DNA from: Limobrevibacterium gyesilva
GTDB lineage: Bacteria > Pseudomonadota > Alphaproteobacteria > Acetobacterales > Acetobacteraceae
Assembly (NCBI RefSeq): GCF_025989185.1
Contig: NZ_JAPDNT010000010.1
Coordinates: forward strand, 54,615 to 118,614
Reading direction: 5' to 3'
DNA: 64,000 nucleotides
Below the pieces are notes generated by a model. That model was not told the DNA's origin and did no database searches. It was given only the letters and a program-made list of their open reading frames with translations. A program made the position numbers and the translations under genes. This document shows, one piece after another, positions 63,885 to 64,000 of this stretch (its first letter is position 1; every line of letters begins with the position of its first letter).

Positions 63885-64000
63885 ATGGACGGTCCCCGCT
63901 ACTGATAGGCTCCGTCACTTCAGCAAGAAGGAGGAGACACCGCTCATGTCCATGTCGGTATACGGACTCGACATCTCGAAGAGCTGGTTTCAGGTGCATG
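63884..64000 (+). mobile_element. IS110-family element 2, left end (runs off the window)
   Basis: The left end begins at about ATGGACGGTCCCCG (63885) directly after IS66 sequence, leaving about 60 bases before the transposase start. The rest is outside the window. Confidence 0.65.
63946..64000 (+). CDS. IS110-family transposase, N-terminus (partial)
   Basis: The product begins MSMSVYGLDISKSWFQVH, the opening of IS110 DEDD transposases, where the Asp of GLDISK is the first catalytic acid. AAGGAGGAG lies ten bases upstream, a strong ribosome site. Only 18 codons are visible. It is a different subtype from IS110 copy 1, whose start reads VRTDLGAIFVSMELSRS. Confidence 0.85.
   Translation, partial: MSMSVYGLDISKSWFQVH

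Overview
The window is 64 kb of high-GC DNA with dense genes, short intergenic gaps and many ATGA or GTGA stop-start overlaps. Gene content (NAD-linked formate dehydrogenase, aa3-type oxidase, RND efflux, CaiB/BaiF CoA transferase, TctDE-type two-component system) and the insertion sequence types fit an alphaproteobacterium. Acetobacteraceae or a close relative is my guess from style; no rRNA or other marker gene is present to prove it. Because GC is so high, long open frames antisense to real genes are common and were discarded.

Layout. 1-8.2 kb: end of a polysaccharide deacetylase, a possible CnbZ-type deaminase, trmO, then a catabolic group (CoA transferase, amidase, class III aminotransferase, amidohydrolase, DHDPS-like lyase) and a CDGSH iron-sulfur protein. 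8.4-13.2 kb: RND efflux pair and a DUF3574 lipoprotein. 13.2-17.6 kb: a tightly packed minus-strand operon of sulfotransferase, tandem GNAT and twin aspartate-type aminotransferases. 17.9-25 kb: small NTF2-like and barrel-like proteins, a DUF1194 protein, an alpha/beta hydrolase, an M32 carboxypeptidase and an AlgI/AlgX-like O-acetylation pair. 25-30 kb: two MaoC dehydratases, AhpD-like, MOSC and DUF983 proteins, and a MocR regulator with a clear palindromic operator. 29.3-32.1 kb: a LysR regulator divergent from a LeuCD-type dehydratase with an 11-bp-arm palindrome between them.

32.1-35.5 kb: the most unusual unit, an operon of an exported caspase-fold protein that has lost its catalytic Cys and carries a peptidoglycan-binding domain, a membrane c-heme sensor that ends after its HAMP domain, and a Ser/Thr kinase with a duplicated C-terminal module. 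35.6-37.7 kb: a polar amino acid ABC importer without an ATPase gene. 38.2-43.1 kb: DUF6494 divergent from a two-gene formate dehydrogenase. 43.7-48.1 kb: a cytochrome c oxidase operon with two subunit-III-like genes. Formate oxidation feeding NADH to respiration, with the oxidase next door, makes an energy-conservation block. 48.1-53 kb: TctDE-like two-component system divergent from a SsuABC/TauABC-like importer.

53-64 kb: accessory DNA. It holds small orphan ORFs, an AT-richer patch, a 5'-truncated methyltransferase beginning at a perfect 36-bp palindrome, a large zinc metalloprotease with no visible signal peptide, and then a wreck of nested insertion sequences: IS701 cut by IS630, IS630 cut by IS110, a second IS701 cut by IS66, and IS66 cut by another IS110 that runs off the end. 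No tRNA, rRNA or CRISPR array was seen.
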